Source: Ricordea florida (taxonomy: Eukaryota > Cnidaria > Anthozoa > Corallimorpharia > Ricordeidae). Taken from it: DNA of 64,000 nt. Made by a program: the position numbers and the translations under genes. Below the pieces are notes generated by a model. The model did no database searches. It had not been told where the DNA came from and saw only the letters and a list, made by a program, of their open reading frames with translations. This document shows positions 55,048 through 63,753 of the stretch, piece after piece (position 1 is the first letter of the stretch; every line of letters starts with the position of its first letter). Location: NCBI GenBank assembly GCA_949710005.1, contig OX453274.1:569501-633500 (forward strand), given 5' to 3'.

Positions 55048-58000
55048 ATGGAAGAACAATTACGAAGATTAAATGTTGTGCAATTGAAACATTTATCTAG
55101 ATGGTATAATATACCCGGTCGTTCTTATTTTAATAAAAGGGAATTTGTTGAAGCATTGAGTAATATTCCTGAAATAACTAATAATATTCAACAAATTATT
55201 AATAATATTGCGGGGATTGTTAATGAGCTACGTAATACACCAATGAGACCAAGAGATCAACCAAATTTAGCTCTTCCAATTCCAGATATTGAACCACAAC
55301 CAATTAGAATAAGAAATAGACCAAATTTACCGCCTTTAAATATTCCTCTCCCAATGCCTGGAACACCACCCGGATCGCCAGATAGATTTAGGCCGGGAAC
55401 ACCACCAGGTTCACCAGTTCCACTTCAGCCCCCACGAAATATTAATAAAATAAAACCAAAAAGGCCACCCCCTCCAAAACCAACAAGACCACCACCTCCT
55501 GTACCAATAAAAACTTCTCCTTCAAAACAAACCCCTGTTTTAGGAAATGTATTAAACAAGTTTTGGAATTTTGTAAAACCATATATTCCTAAAAAAGTAA
55601 AAAATAAAGCAGAAGAATTAGCTAAAAATTTTATAGAAAGATATAAAAAAGTAAATAATCCTAAAGAAATAAAGCCACCGCCTAAAAGAGATTATAATAA
55701 GGAAGGCGCAAGGCCAAAAATATTAAAAAGAAAAGAGGAAAAAGAAATTGCGGAAGATTTTACGCCAAGGGAATATGAATCAGCTATTAATGGTAATTAT
55801 ATAAGCTATAGGATTGAAGGAAATGAAAAGAATGATGAAAGGACATTCTTACATAAAATAAAACCAAAAGTTATAGATTTACTTAGAAAGAGAGTTGAAT
55901 CACAAAAATCATTAAAGACTAAATTTATATTTTCATGCAGGTTCAAAAAAAAAATATTTGAAGAATTAGATATATATAAATACACTGACGCGCCCTTTCC
56001 TTCTGAAAAATCAGAAATTGTTCTTGGGTCAACAGATTTATCAGAATTATTTGATAGATTAACAAATCAACAACTTATATTATTTGAAAATTTTTTAAAT
56101 AATGAATCTGGTTGGGAATTCGAGCGCGTACTATTCTTTGACATTTTCATAGATCATTTTGTTCCACTTTTTGGCGGATCTTATATTCAATTACCAAAAG
56201 AATTGTTAAACAGGAATGCTCTTATTAACCTTAAGAATTATGATAATGAATGTTTCAAGTGGTGTGTAACACGAGCTGTTTATCCAGCAGATAAAAATCC
56301 ACAAAGAATAACTAAAGAATTGATAGAACAATCAAAGAATTTTAATTGGGATGGAATTAATTTTCCCACTTCATTACAAGATGTTGTTAATTTTGAAAAC
56401 CAAAATGATTATGATATCGCTATATATGGGTATGATGAGAAAATAGGAGTATATCCTATAAAAAGAAGTAGTAAACGAGGATTTAAATTGATTAGATTAC
56501 TTTTATTAACAGAAGAAACAAATGAAGAAAATAAAGACGAAGAGATAAATAAACACTTTGTTTTAATAAAGAATATTAGTGCACTTATACGCAGACAAGT
56601 TACTAAACGTAAATGTAAGTTGTACTTTTGTGATAATTGTTTGCACCATTTTCATTTAAAAAGCTCATTGGAAAAGCATGAAGGTTATTGTTTTTTGTAC
56701 AATGAAGCCAGAATTGATATGCTAAAAGATAAAGAAGGCAACCCCTGTTTTCTTTCTTTTAGAAATTTTGTTAAAAAAATGAGAATACCTTTTGTAGCAT
56801 ACGCAGATTTTGAGTGTATTTTGAAAAAAATAAAAAATAATGTGATTCTAGATAAAAGTAAAAGTTTCACAAATAAGTTTCAAGAACATAAACCAGTTGC
56901 ATTTGGATGTTATATTAAGAGTTTTAATGAAAAAATATGTAAATCTAAGTTTTATAGATATACTGCTGAATCGCCTGAAGATGATGTTGCACAGAAATTT
57001 GTGAAATATCTAGAGAAAGAATTTAAGGAAATTTATAAAAAATGTATTAGTTATAATGTAAAAAGATTCAAAAAATTTAATAAGAAGAATATGACTGAAG
57101 ATGAAAAAATAAACTATGAAAATGCAACTCATTGTCATATATGTGAAAAAGAAATAGATAAAGATAAGGTAATAGATCATTGCCATCTTACAGGAAAGTA
57201 TAGAGGTGCAGCGCATAATGAATGCAATTTAAATTATAAGATTCCAAAATTCTTTCCTGTAATTATTCATAATTTATCAGGATATGATGCTCATCTATTT
57301 ATTAATAATCTTGCTAAAACAGAAGGTAAAATAAAACTTATACCTAATAATGAGGAAAAGTATATTTCTTTCTCAAAAGAGATTGTGGTTGATGCCTACA
57401 AAGATAAAGAAAGTGGTGAAATGAAAGATGTTAAGAGAGATATAAAGTTTATAGATTCATTAAAATTTATGTCATCCAGTCTTGATAGTTTGTCTAGTAA
57501 TCTTACAAAATGTGGAAAGTGTGATGTTTGTAAAGGTGTAATAAAAGGAAGGTGTCTTAATCCAACAGATAAAAACCTACATGAAATTACAAAGTATTTT
57601 GAAGGCAAAGAATTAAAGTTATTATTGAGAAAGGGAGTATTCCCATATGATTGGCTTGATGATTTTGATAAATTAAACGAAAACCAACTTCCACCAAAGG
57701 AATCTTTTTATTCAAAGCTTAGAGGTGAAGATATTTCAGATGAAGATTATGAACATGCAGAAAAGGTATGGAAAAACTTTAATATGAAAACAATGCGAGA
57801 TTACCTTAATCTATATCTCCAGTCTGATGTGTTATTATTAGCTGATGTTTTTGAAAACTTTAGAGATGTTTGTCAAACAAATTATGGTTTAGATCCTGCT
57901 TGGTATTATACAGCACCCGGACTGGCTTGGGATGCAATGTTAAAGTTAACCAAAATTGAATTGGAGATGATAATTGACATTGATATGTTAATTATGATTG

Positions 58001-59334
58001 AGAAAGGCGTTCGAGGTGGTATAGCTCAAATATCAAACAGATATGCTAAAGCAAATAACCCATACATGAAAGAATATGATCCTAAAATGGTTACAAATTA
58101 TATACAATATCTAGATGCAAATAATTTATATGGTGGGGCAATGAGTGAACCACTACCAACTCATGATTTAAAATGGATGATTGAAAAAGAGATTGAAAAT
58201 TGGAGAAATACTCCATGTATATTAGAGGTTGATTTAAAATATCCACAACATCTTCATGATTTACATAGTGATTATCCGCTTGCTCCAGAAAGAATTAAGG
58301 TTAATAGGGTTGAGAAATTGATACCAAACCTAAATGATAAGAAAAAATATGTAGTTCACCACGAAACTCTAAAAAGATATGAAAGTCTAGGATTGGAAGT
58401 AACAGATATTCATAGAGGAATTACATTTAAAGAGTCTGCATGGTTAAAACCATACATTGATTTGAATACAAAATTAAGAGCACAAGCAAAAAACGATTTT
58501 GAAAAAGAGTTCTTTAAACTTATGAATAACTCTGTATTTGGAAAAACAATGGAAAATCTTAGAAAAAGGGCAGATATAAGATTAGTAACGAATGAGAAAG
58601 ATGCAAGAAAATTAATATCAAAAGCTAACTATAATCGTCGTACTATTTTTTCTGAGAATCTTATGGCCATACATATGAATAGAACACATATAAAATACAA
58701 TAAACCTATTTACTTAGGGATGTGTATTTTAGATGTAAGTAAAGAAATAATGTATGACTTTCATTATAATTATATTAAACCAAAATATGGTGATAAAGCT
58801 AAATTACTTATGACAGATACAGATAGTCTTGTATATGATATAGAAACAGAGGATTTCTATAAGGATATAAGTCTAGATGTTAGAGAAAAATTTGACACCA
58901 GTAATTACCCTAAAAATCACCCGTCGGGTATTGAGACTGGTGTAAACAAAAAAGTAATTGGAAAGTTTAAAGATGAAACCGGTGGAAAAATAATAACTGA
59001 ATTTGTTGGTCTTCGGGCCAAACTATACTCTTTCAGGTTAGATGATGGTAAAGAGGAGAAAAAGAATAAAGGAGTAAAGAAATCAGTTATAGAAAATACA
59101 ATAAAATTTGATGATTACAAGGAATGCTTGAACAACAAAGCAAAGCAGATGAGAGAAATGCCATTAATAAGAAGTTATAAGCATTTTGTTTATACTGAAA
59201 CCGTTAATAAAGTTGCACTATCTGCTGATGATGATAAGAGAATTATTTGTAAAGATGGAAAACATACTCTTCCATATGGACACTATCAGGCGGATCTTTC
59301 TAAAACAGAATTAGGAGGTAACTGTGTATCATAA
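55048..59334 (+). CDS. Protein-primed family B DNA polymerase (Polinton type)
   Basis: Replicates the element from its termini using a protein primer. It is 1428 aa, long even for the family. Residues about 1-40 form a SAP-like helix pair (VVQLKHLSRWYNIPGRSYF). Residues 45-180 are proline-rich with PPPPKPTRPPPP. A C2H2-like finger begins at C528 (CDNCLHHFH). Exonuclease motifs follow: DFEC at about 586, HNLSGYD at about 741, and YLQSD at about 923-927. Between the first two is a Cys/His cluster (CHICEK, DHCHLTG), a HNH-like zinc site. Polymerase motifs are DANNLYG at about 1023 (A), NNSVFGK at about 1160 (B) and TDTDS at about 1256-1260 (C). All catalytic residues expected are present. It starts at the first ATG after the leader. 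Its 3' end overlaps the convergent integrase by 49 bp. Confidence 0.95.
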   Translation: MEEQLRRLNVVQLKHLSRWYNIPGRSYFNKREFVEALSNIPEITNNIQQIINNIAGIVNELRNTPMRPRDQPNLALPIPDIEPQPIRIRNRPNLPPLNIPLPMPGTPPGSPDRFRPGTPPGSPVPLQPPRNINKIKPKRPPPPKPTRPPPPVPIKTSPSKQTPVLGNVLNKFWNFVKPYIPKKVKNKAEELAKNFIERYKKVNNPKEIKPPPKRDYNKEGARPKILKRKEEKEIAEDFTPREYESAINGNYISYRIEGNEKNDERTFLHKIKPKVIDLLRKRVESQKSLKTKFIFSCRFKKKIFEELDIYKYTDAPFPSEKSEIVLGSTDLSELFDRLTNQQLILFENFLNNESGWEFERVLFFDIFIDHFVPLFGGSYIQLPKELLNRNALINLKNYDNECFKWCVTRAVYPADKNPQRITKELIEQSKNFNWDGINFPTSLQDVVNFENQNDYDIAIYGYDEKIGVYPIKRSSKRGFKLIRLLLLTEETNEENKDEEINKHFVLIKNISALIRRQVTKRKCKLYFCDNCLHHFHLKSSLEKHEGYCFLYNEARIDMLKDKEGNPCFLSFRNFVKKMRIPFVAYADFECILKKIKNNVILDKSKSFTNKFQEHKPVAFGCYIKSFNEKICKSKFYRYTAESPEDDVAQKFVKYLEKEFKEIYKKCISYNVKRFKKFNKKNMTEDEKINYENATHCHICEKEIDKDKVIDHCHLTGKYRGAAHNECNLNYKIPKFFPVIIHNLSGYDAHLFINNLAKTEGKIKLIPNNEEKYISFSKEIVVDAYKDKESGEMKDVKRDIKFIDSLKFMSSSLDSLSSNLTKCGKCDVCKGVIKGRCLNPTDKNLHEITKYFEGKELKLLLRKGVFPYDWLDDFDKLNENQLPPKESFYSKLRGEDISDEDYEHAEKVWKNFNMKTMRDYLNLYLQSDVLLLADVFENFRDVCQTNYGLDPAWYYTAPGLAWDAMLKLTKIELEMIIDIDMLIMIEKGVRGGIAQISNRYAKANNPYMKEYDPKMVTNYIQYLDANNLYGGAMSEPLPTHDLKWMIEKEIENWRNTPCILEVDLKYPQHLHDLHSDYPLAPERIKVNRVEKLIPNLNDKKKYVVHHETLKRYESLGLEVTDIHRGITFKESAWLKPYIDLNTKLRAQAKNDFEKEFFKLMNNSVFGKTMENLRKRADIRLVTNEKDARKLISKANYNRRTIFSENLMAIHMNRTHIKYNKPIYLGMCILDVSKEIMYDFHYNYIKPKYGDKAKLLMTDTDSLVYDIETEDFYKDISLDVREKFDTSNYPKNHPSGIETGVNKKVIGKFKDETGGKIITEFVGLRAKLYSFRLDDGKEEKKNKGVKKSVIENTIKFDDYKECLNNKAKQMREMPLIRSYKHFVYTETVNKVALSADDDKRIICKDGKHTLPYGHYQADLSKTELGGNCVS

Positions 59335-60242
59335 GGAACAACTTGTAATTCTTCCCTTACAAATCCACGTTTAGGTCCATCTACTAGATAATATAAAACT
59401 GGCTGATTAGGTGAAACCACACTCCTTGAAATATCATAAACTTTGATACTCCAAATAGGATCTGTAGCTCGCCTTTTTTCTCCGCCCTCAAGTTCGCCGG
59501 GAAATAATAAATATCTAACGTTAACATAAGGAGACAATCTAACCTCATCAAGACCAACAACTCGGTGATATCTTTTAGTTTCAATATCAAGTTCTTTCAT
59601 TTTTATAGCCTTATCAGGTTCTTTACCGGTTAATCTGGTTGGTGTATTATTTAAAGTTTTTAGAATAGAAGGTAATCGTTTCACCCACACCCTCGAACGG
59701 TCATAACTTGCCATTTCCTGTGCATATTGATGGCTAAATATTCTTTCACCCAATATTTTATTTGCGTTTTCTACAAATGCTTGGGCCCTATGATTTCCAG
59801 CTTCACTTCTTTGAATTTTTACATTATGATAATTCATAAGTTTTGTAACCTCGCCCATAAATTCTTTTCCAGGATCAACCATTAATGTTTTTGGATATTT
59901 TAACTTCCTGGAATATATTTTTTCAAAAGCTTTTGATATTTCCCTACTTTCTTTTGTGGTTAATGGCTCGGCATCTTTATATCTAGAAGCAACATCAACA
60001 ACAACTAATGCGTATTTATATGTTTTTCTTCCAACCCTATCATGAGGTAAAAATAATAAATCTGCTTGATGAATTTGATTGGGTTTATCCACGGTCCAGC
60101 GCGGTCTAGGTATATATTTAGGAGCTGGCAGATATATTTGCCATATTGCTTGTTTTTCTAGCCATTGTTTAGCCACTTCTTCACTTACTTTCGCCTTCTC
60201 GGCTAATTTATTAATAGCAGAATATCCTTTCCAATATCCCAT
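59286..60242 (-). CDS. Retroviral-type DDE integrase (Polinton integrase)
   Basis: Inserts the element into host DNA. It is 318 aa. The catalytic triad appears as D61 (HQADLLFLP), D123 (MVDPGKEF) and E158 (FVENANK), with 34 residues between the last two. The N-terminal 50 residues lack an obvious HHCC zinc finger and are instead helical. After residue 200 comes a basic beta-rich tail with DPIWSIKVYDI and YYLVDGPKRGFVREEL, similar to the chromodomain-like tail seen in Polinton integrases. It is convergent with the polymerase gene. The next plus-strand gene starts 78 bp from its start codon, so the intergenic segment 60243-60319 is a divergent promoter. No frameshift is seen. Confidence 0.93.
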   Translation of the reverse strand: MGYWKGYSAINKLAEKAKVSEEVAKQWLEKQAIWQIYLPAPKYIPRPRWTVDKPNQIHQADLLFLPHDRVGRKTYKYALVVVDVASRYKDAEPLTTKESREISKAFEKIYSRKLKYPKTLMVDPGKEFMGEVTKLMNYHNVKIQRSEAGNHRAQAFVENANKILGERIFSHQYAQEMASYDRSRVWVKRLPSILKTLNNTPTRLTGKEPDKAIKMKELDIETKRYHRVVGLDEVRLSPYVNVRYLLFPGELEGGEKRRATDPIWSIKVYDISRSVVSPNQPVLYYLVDGPKRGFVREELQVVPYDTQLPPNSVLERSA

Positions 60243-60319
60243 AGTTGAATAATATATTTTTGAAAGTATCTTTTCGTTACTAATTTAAAAATTAACAAAA
60301 GTATCTTATAAATTAAAAA

Positions 60320-60505
60320 ATGGAGGAAGAAAAGATAATTTTTAGTGAATATCAAATTAATATTATGAAAAAAATTATAATTAAAAAAATTCTAGATATG
60401 GAAGATGGTGATAATATTTTTAATGTTTTAATTTTAATTCCGGAGGCTAGAGATAAATTATTAAAACACATTGACAAATTAGAAAAAATAACAACACAGG
60501 TTTAA
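60320..60505 (+). CDS. Small hypothetical protein of the element
   Basis: 61 aa, charged and probably helical (QINIMKKIIIKKILDMEDGD). It lies between the integrase and capsid genes, 31 bp before the latter, on the same strand as the structural cluster. Its start is preceded by TATCTTATAAATT. I do not recognise it; a small virion or regulatory protein is possible but unsupported. Confidence 0.5.
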   Translation: MEEEKIIFSEYQINIMKKIIIKKILDMEDGDNIFNVLILIPEARDKLLKHIDKLEKITTQV

Positions 60506-60536
60506 AGAATATCTAAATTATTTTATAAATTACACA

Positions 60537-61778
60537 ATGATTTCTGAAAAAATTGATCCACATAGAGATCCAAAAGAACCGCTTGGTTTGAAAGCAGACT
60601 TAACATTGAATAGAATTACTCTAAATCCATCCACAGCTAGCCCAGGAGAAACATTATACATAAATATTCCAAAACTTTCTAAGAATTTAGTTATTGTGCC
60701 TGGAAGTGTATCTCTTTTGTTTGATTTGGATGTTGAGGGTCATGCAAATAATACAGTTGTTAATAATTTAGCTAGCAATCTTGTAACCAGATTAAAAGTT
60801 CTTTTTGGAGGAGAAACTCTGCAAGATACTCAAAGATATGATCTATTTCAAACATATCGCGATTTATTTTTAACCGAAGAAGAGCGAGAAGATAAATTAA
60901 AACAAGGTATTTCTTCTCTAAATATTAGAAAACTTAGAACAAAAGCCGGCGATTCAAAAACACAAGATGTTAAAGAAGTTGCTCTCGCTAATGTTCATGG
61001 AACAAAATATAGAATACCAATAAACCACCCAATATTAAATGATCATGGTGTTTTTTATCCAAAAGCATTGGAAAATCATTTAATATTTGAAATTACGCTT
61101 GCTCCAATTAATAATATTCTTATTTATTCTGATACAACTAAAACGCCGTCATATTCAATTAAAAACTTAGAGTTAGAATATTCTTCAATTTCAAGCAAAT
61201 ACTTGGCCGAACAGGCCCAAAAAATATATCAAGGTGGCAAAGGATTCTTTTATGAAAATGTTACTTTACATAAAACTTTTACATTTTCTATTGGTGGTGA
61301 TGGAGTTATTAATCAGCATATTAATTTACCGAGAAGATCAATAACTGGGATATTATGTTTGTTTTTATTACCTCAAGCTGCAGGAGCAAGGGATTCTGAA
61401 AATTTTTATAATCCAGGCATATCTTCAGTAGAAATTGATGTTGATGGTGTACCAAATAGAATATACTCTAGAGGTATGATTCCATCCGATCTTTGGGAAT
61501 CCGTGAAAAAAAGATATCATAGGGATGATGGTTTGCAAATTTCATTGAAAGAAAAAGAATTTTACGCGGACAAGTTTGCTCTTTGGGTTGATACTAGAAC
61601 TCACCCAGATAATGGTATTCATGGCGGGGGACTGCCTCTAAATAATACACACGACGGTGTAAAAATAGAAATAAAAAGGAAACAAAGCGGATCAGGAACT
61701 ATAACATGTCATATGTTTGTTGTGGCTGATGCTGTTATGGAAATAATGAATTCAAGCTTGAAATCAATACTGTACTGA
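60537..61778 (+). CDS. Major capsid protein (hexon-like, predicted double jelly-roll)
   Basis: 413 aa. The pattern LNPSTASPGETLYINIPKL, VNNLASNLVTRLKVLFGGE and YDLFQTYRDLFLTEEERED at the N-terminal side, with FYADKFALWVDTRTHPDN near the C-terminus, is that of capsid proteins of metazoan Polintons/adintoviruses. These are structurally double jelly rolls related to adenovirus hexon. The fold is inferred, not visible. It is shorter than many Polinton capsid proteins but begins and ends cleanly and is followed by the packaging ATPase, the usual order. A related relic lies at 24240-24620. ATCTAAA occurs 26 bp before the start. Confidence 0.87.
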   Translation: MISEKIDPHRDPKEPLGLKADLTLNRITLNPSTASPGETLYINIPKLSKNLVIVPGSVSLLFDLDVEGHANNTVVNNLASNLVTRLKVLFGGETLQDTQRYDLFQTYRDLFLTEEEREDKLKQGISSLNIRKLRTKAGDSKTQDVKEVALANVHGTKYRIPINHPILNDHGVFYPKALENHLIFEITLAPINNILIYSDTTKTPSYSIKNLELEYSSISSKYLAEQAQKIYQGGKGFFYENVTLHKTFTFSIGGDGVINQHINLPRRSITGILCLFLLPQAAGARDSENFYNPGISSVEIDVDGVPNRIYSRGMIPSDLWESVKKRYHRDDGLQISLKEKEFYADKFALWVDTRTHPDNGIHGGGLPLNNTHDGVKIEIKRKQSGSGTITCHMFVVADAVMEIMNSSLKSILY

Positions 61779-61815
61779 ATATAACTTAAAACCCTTTAGT
61801 TATGATACAAAAACC

Positions 61816-62442
61816 ATGGAAGAACTGAGAGATAAAATTCCTTTTCATTGTATAATAACTGGACCAACAAATTGTGGTAAAACAAAGTATCTAATTAATC
61901 AACTACGAGGGGGTTTTCGAAAAGTTTTTGAATATATTGTTCTAATTTGTCCAACTTATTCTAAAAATAAAACATATCATAATTTTGCTCGAGGAGATAA
62001 ACGTTTCTTTGTATTGTCGCCTGATGCTAGTAACATTGATGAGATTAATGAATTGTTAAATGATTGTCAAACTTTATTCTCTGGAACAAATACATTAATA
62101 ATTTTAGATGATTGCGCTGTATCTACTAATCTGAAGAAAAGATCTAATAAGTTTATAGATTTAGCATTCTCCGGAAGACATCACGGTTTATCAATGTGGG
62201 TTCTAACTCAGCAATTAACATCAATAGCAAAACCATTCCGGGAAAATGTGGCTTGCGTTGTTACTTTCCATAATCCTTCGCAAAAAGGTATGAAAATGTT
62301 TTTCGAAGATTATGGTAGTGATTTGGATTCTGAAACATGTAAAAAATTTGTAGAACTTCTTAAAAAAGAAAAATATTCTAGGCTATGTTTATCTTTACGA
62401 TTCCCTTTCAAATGTTATTTGGAAATACCTGAAGTGATCTAA
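61816..62442 (+). CDS. Genome packaging ATPase (FtsK/HerA, A32-like)
   Basis: Pumps DNA into preformed capsids. It is 208 aa. Walker A is GPTNCGKT at residues 16-23 and Walker B is TLIILDDC, acidic pair at 98-99. A VLTQQ motif follows at about 150, the sensor-type glutamine of this family. Size fits Polinton and adintovirus ATPases (about 200-260 aa). It lies 37 bp after the capsid gene in the same direction. Confidence 0.92.
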   Translation: MEELRDKIPFHCIITGPTNCGKTKYLINQLRGGFRKVFEYIVLICPTYSKNKTYHNFARGDKRFFVLSPDASNIDEINELLNDCQTLFSGTNTLIILDDCAVSTNLKKRSNKFIDLAFSGRHHGLSMWVLTQQLTSIAKPFRENVACVVTFHNPSQKGMKMFFEDYGSDLDSETCKKFVELLKKEKYSRLCLSLRFPFKCYLEIPEVI

Positions 62443-62467
62443 AAAAGAATCAATGTTGTATTAAAAA

Positions 62468-63028
62468 ATGACAAAAATTGAAGATTACATTGAAGAAAAA
62501 ATAGAAGAATCGGCAAAAAATGATGTTATTCAAAGTGAGGATCTTGAAATAAAACAAGAATCACTAGCTATTCTTGCATCTCTTGGAACTACAAAAGAAT
62601 ATTTAGGAGTTGATATGAGTCTGGGAGATGTAAAAAAATTATCAGTAAAAAATGTTGAAAAATATTATAATCGTTATCAAGCAGTATTAGGAAAGAAAAT
62701 TAGCGGAGGATTGGTAGATTCATCTCTTCAATTAGTTTCTAAATTAATTTCTTATGCGGTTCCTGTGGATGATATAGAAGCTCTTTGTAATGATTTGAAG
62801 AATGATGATTTGGTTAATCGTGAACTAACAAACATTTTAGGTCTCTTAGCATTAAAAGCAGGAAGACTTACAGCACTTGCTAGCGGCCTATTTCAAGTAG
62901 CTAAACACGTTAAATTCAACAAAAATCAACAATTTACAAGTATAACTGAGCATAAAAATCAGGAGATTTCAAATACGCCTAAGCAAGATACTAAGCATAA
63001 TTATGAAGGTGTTGATACTGTAAACTAA
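62468..63028 (+). CDS. Hypothetical structural-cluster protein
   Basis: 186 aa, not recognised. The acidic N-terminus (KIEDYIEEKIEESAK) is followed by a helical, alanine/leucine-rich middle (ILGLLALKAGRLTALASGLF at about 125-145) that could contact a membrane or pack in a bundle. The tail is polar. Its position directly after the ATPase suggests a virion or assembly role, by context only. ATCTAAA lies 31 bp upstream of the start. Confidence 0.65.
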   Translation: MTKIEDYIEEKIEESAKNDVIQSEDLEIKQESLAILASLGTTKEYLGVDMSLGDVKKLSVKNVEKYYNRYQAVLGKKISGGLVDSSLQLVSKLISYAVPVDDIEALCNDLKNDDLVNRELTNILGLLALKAGRLTALASGLFQVAKHVKFNKNQQFTSITEHKNQEISNTPKQDTKHNYEGVDTVN

Positions 63029-63065
63029 GCAGATCTAAAGGTTTATTAATGAAATCTAAATAATA

Positions 63066-63470
63066 ATGTCTGAACAAAATGAAGGAGAAAAAGAAGCTGT
63101 TGAGCAAATTACAGCCGATCCCAAACCAGAAAATAAAGATTCAAAAAAGAAGGAGAAAGATCCTAAAAAAGTCGCGGCTGGAAAAAAATTAGCGGAATAT
63201 AATAAAAAAGCAAAAGAAGCATTGGCTAGGGAGCAAATGAAAATGGAAGATGGAGCAAATAAAAATGAAGAAAGTGAATCTAATAAAGCATGGATTCCAG
63301 AGCTATCTTTTACAACTGTATTATCAATTGTTGGAATAGGTTTTACAGCATTTGATATTTTTATGAGATATTATAAAAACAGAATCCCTGATTTATCTCA
63401 AGTGCCACAATTACCTCAACCATCAAAAATACAACAACCCACAGATAGACCAAAAATTAGAATGATGTAA
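63066..63470 (+). CDS. Small membrane-anchored hypothetical protein
   Basis: 134 aa. The first 75 residues are very rich in Lys and Glu with no hydrophobic stretch. One probable membrane segment follows (FTTVLSIVGIGFTAFDIFM, about 83-101), then a proline/glutamine-rich tail (QVPQLPQPSKIQQP). ATCTAAAGG lies 33 bp before the start. Function is unknown; position suggests a minor virion component. Confidence 0.65.
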   Translation: MSEQNEGEKEAVEQITADPKPENKDSKKKEKDPKKVAAGKKLAEYNKKAKEALAREQMKMEDGANKNEESESNKAWIPELSFTTVLSIVGIGFTAFDIFMRYYKNRIPDLSQVPQLPQPSKIQQPTDRPKIRMM

Positions 63471-63534
63471 TTATAAATTATTTTTTACTACATAAAGATA
63501 TCTAAAGGCTTCTTACTGATGTAGTAAAAAAATC

Positions 63535-63753
63535 ATGTCAAACGAAAACAAGCTTGTGAAAACTGTTACTGATTCTGCAGTACTTATAGGATTAGGGGCT
63601 GGAGTTGGCTATGTAGCTAAAAAGATGATGAAAGAATCATTTTTGAACGATCCATCTTTAAATATTACAAATTATGCAAAATGGGTTGCTGTATTGTCTG
63701 GTAGTATGTATCTAAAAACATATTTAGAGGATCAAAAGATTTTACCAAAATAA
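63535..63753 (+). CDS. Small hydrophobic hypothetical protein
   Basis: 72 aa with a glycine-rich hydrophobic segment (AVLIGLGAGVGYVA, about 15-28) and a second weaker one (WVAVLSGSMYL, about 50-60). ATCTAAAGG lies 36 bp before the start. Its stop codon overlaps the next start as TAATG, suggesting coupled expression. Confidence 0.65.
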   Translation: MSNENKLVKTVTDSAVLIGLGAGVGYVAKKMMKESFLNDPSLNITNYAKWVAVLSGSMYLKTYLEDQKILPK

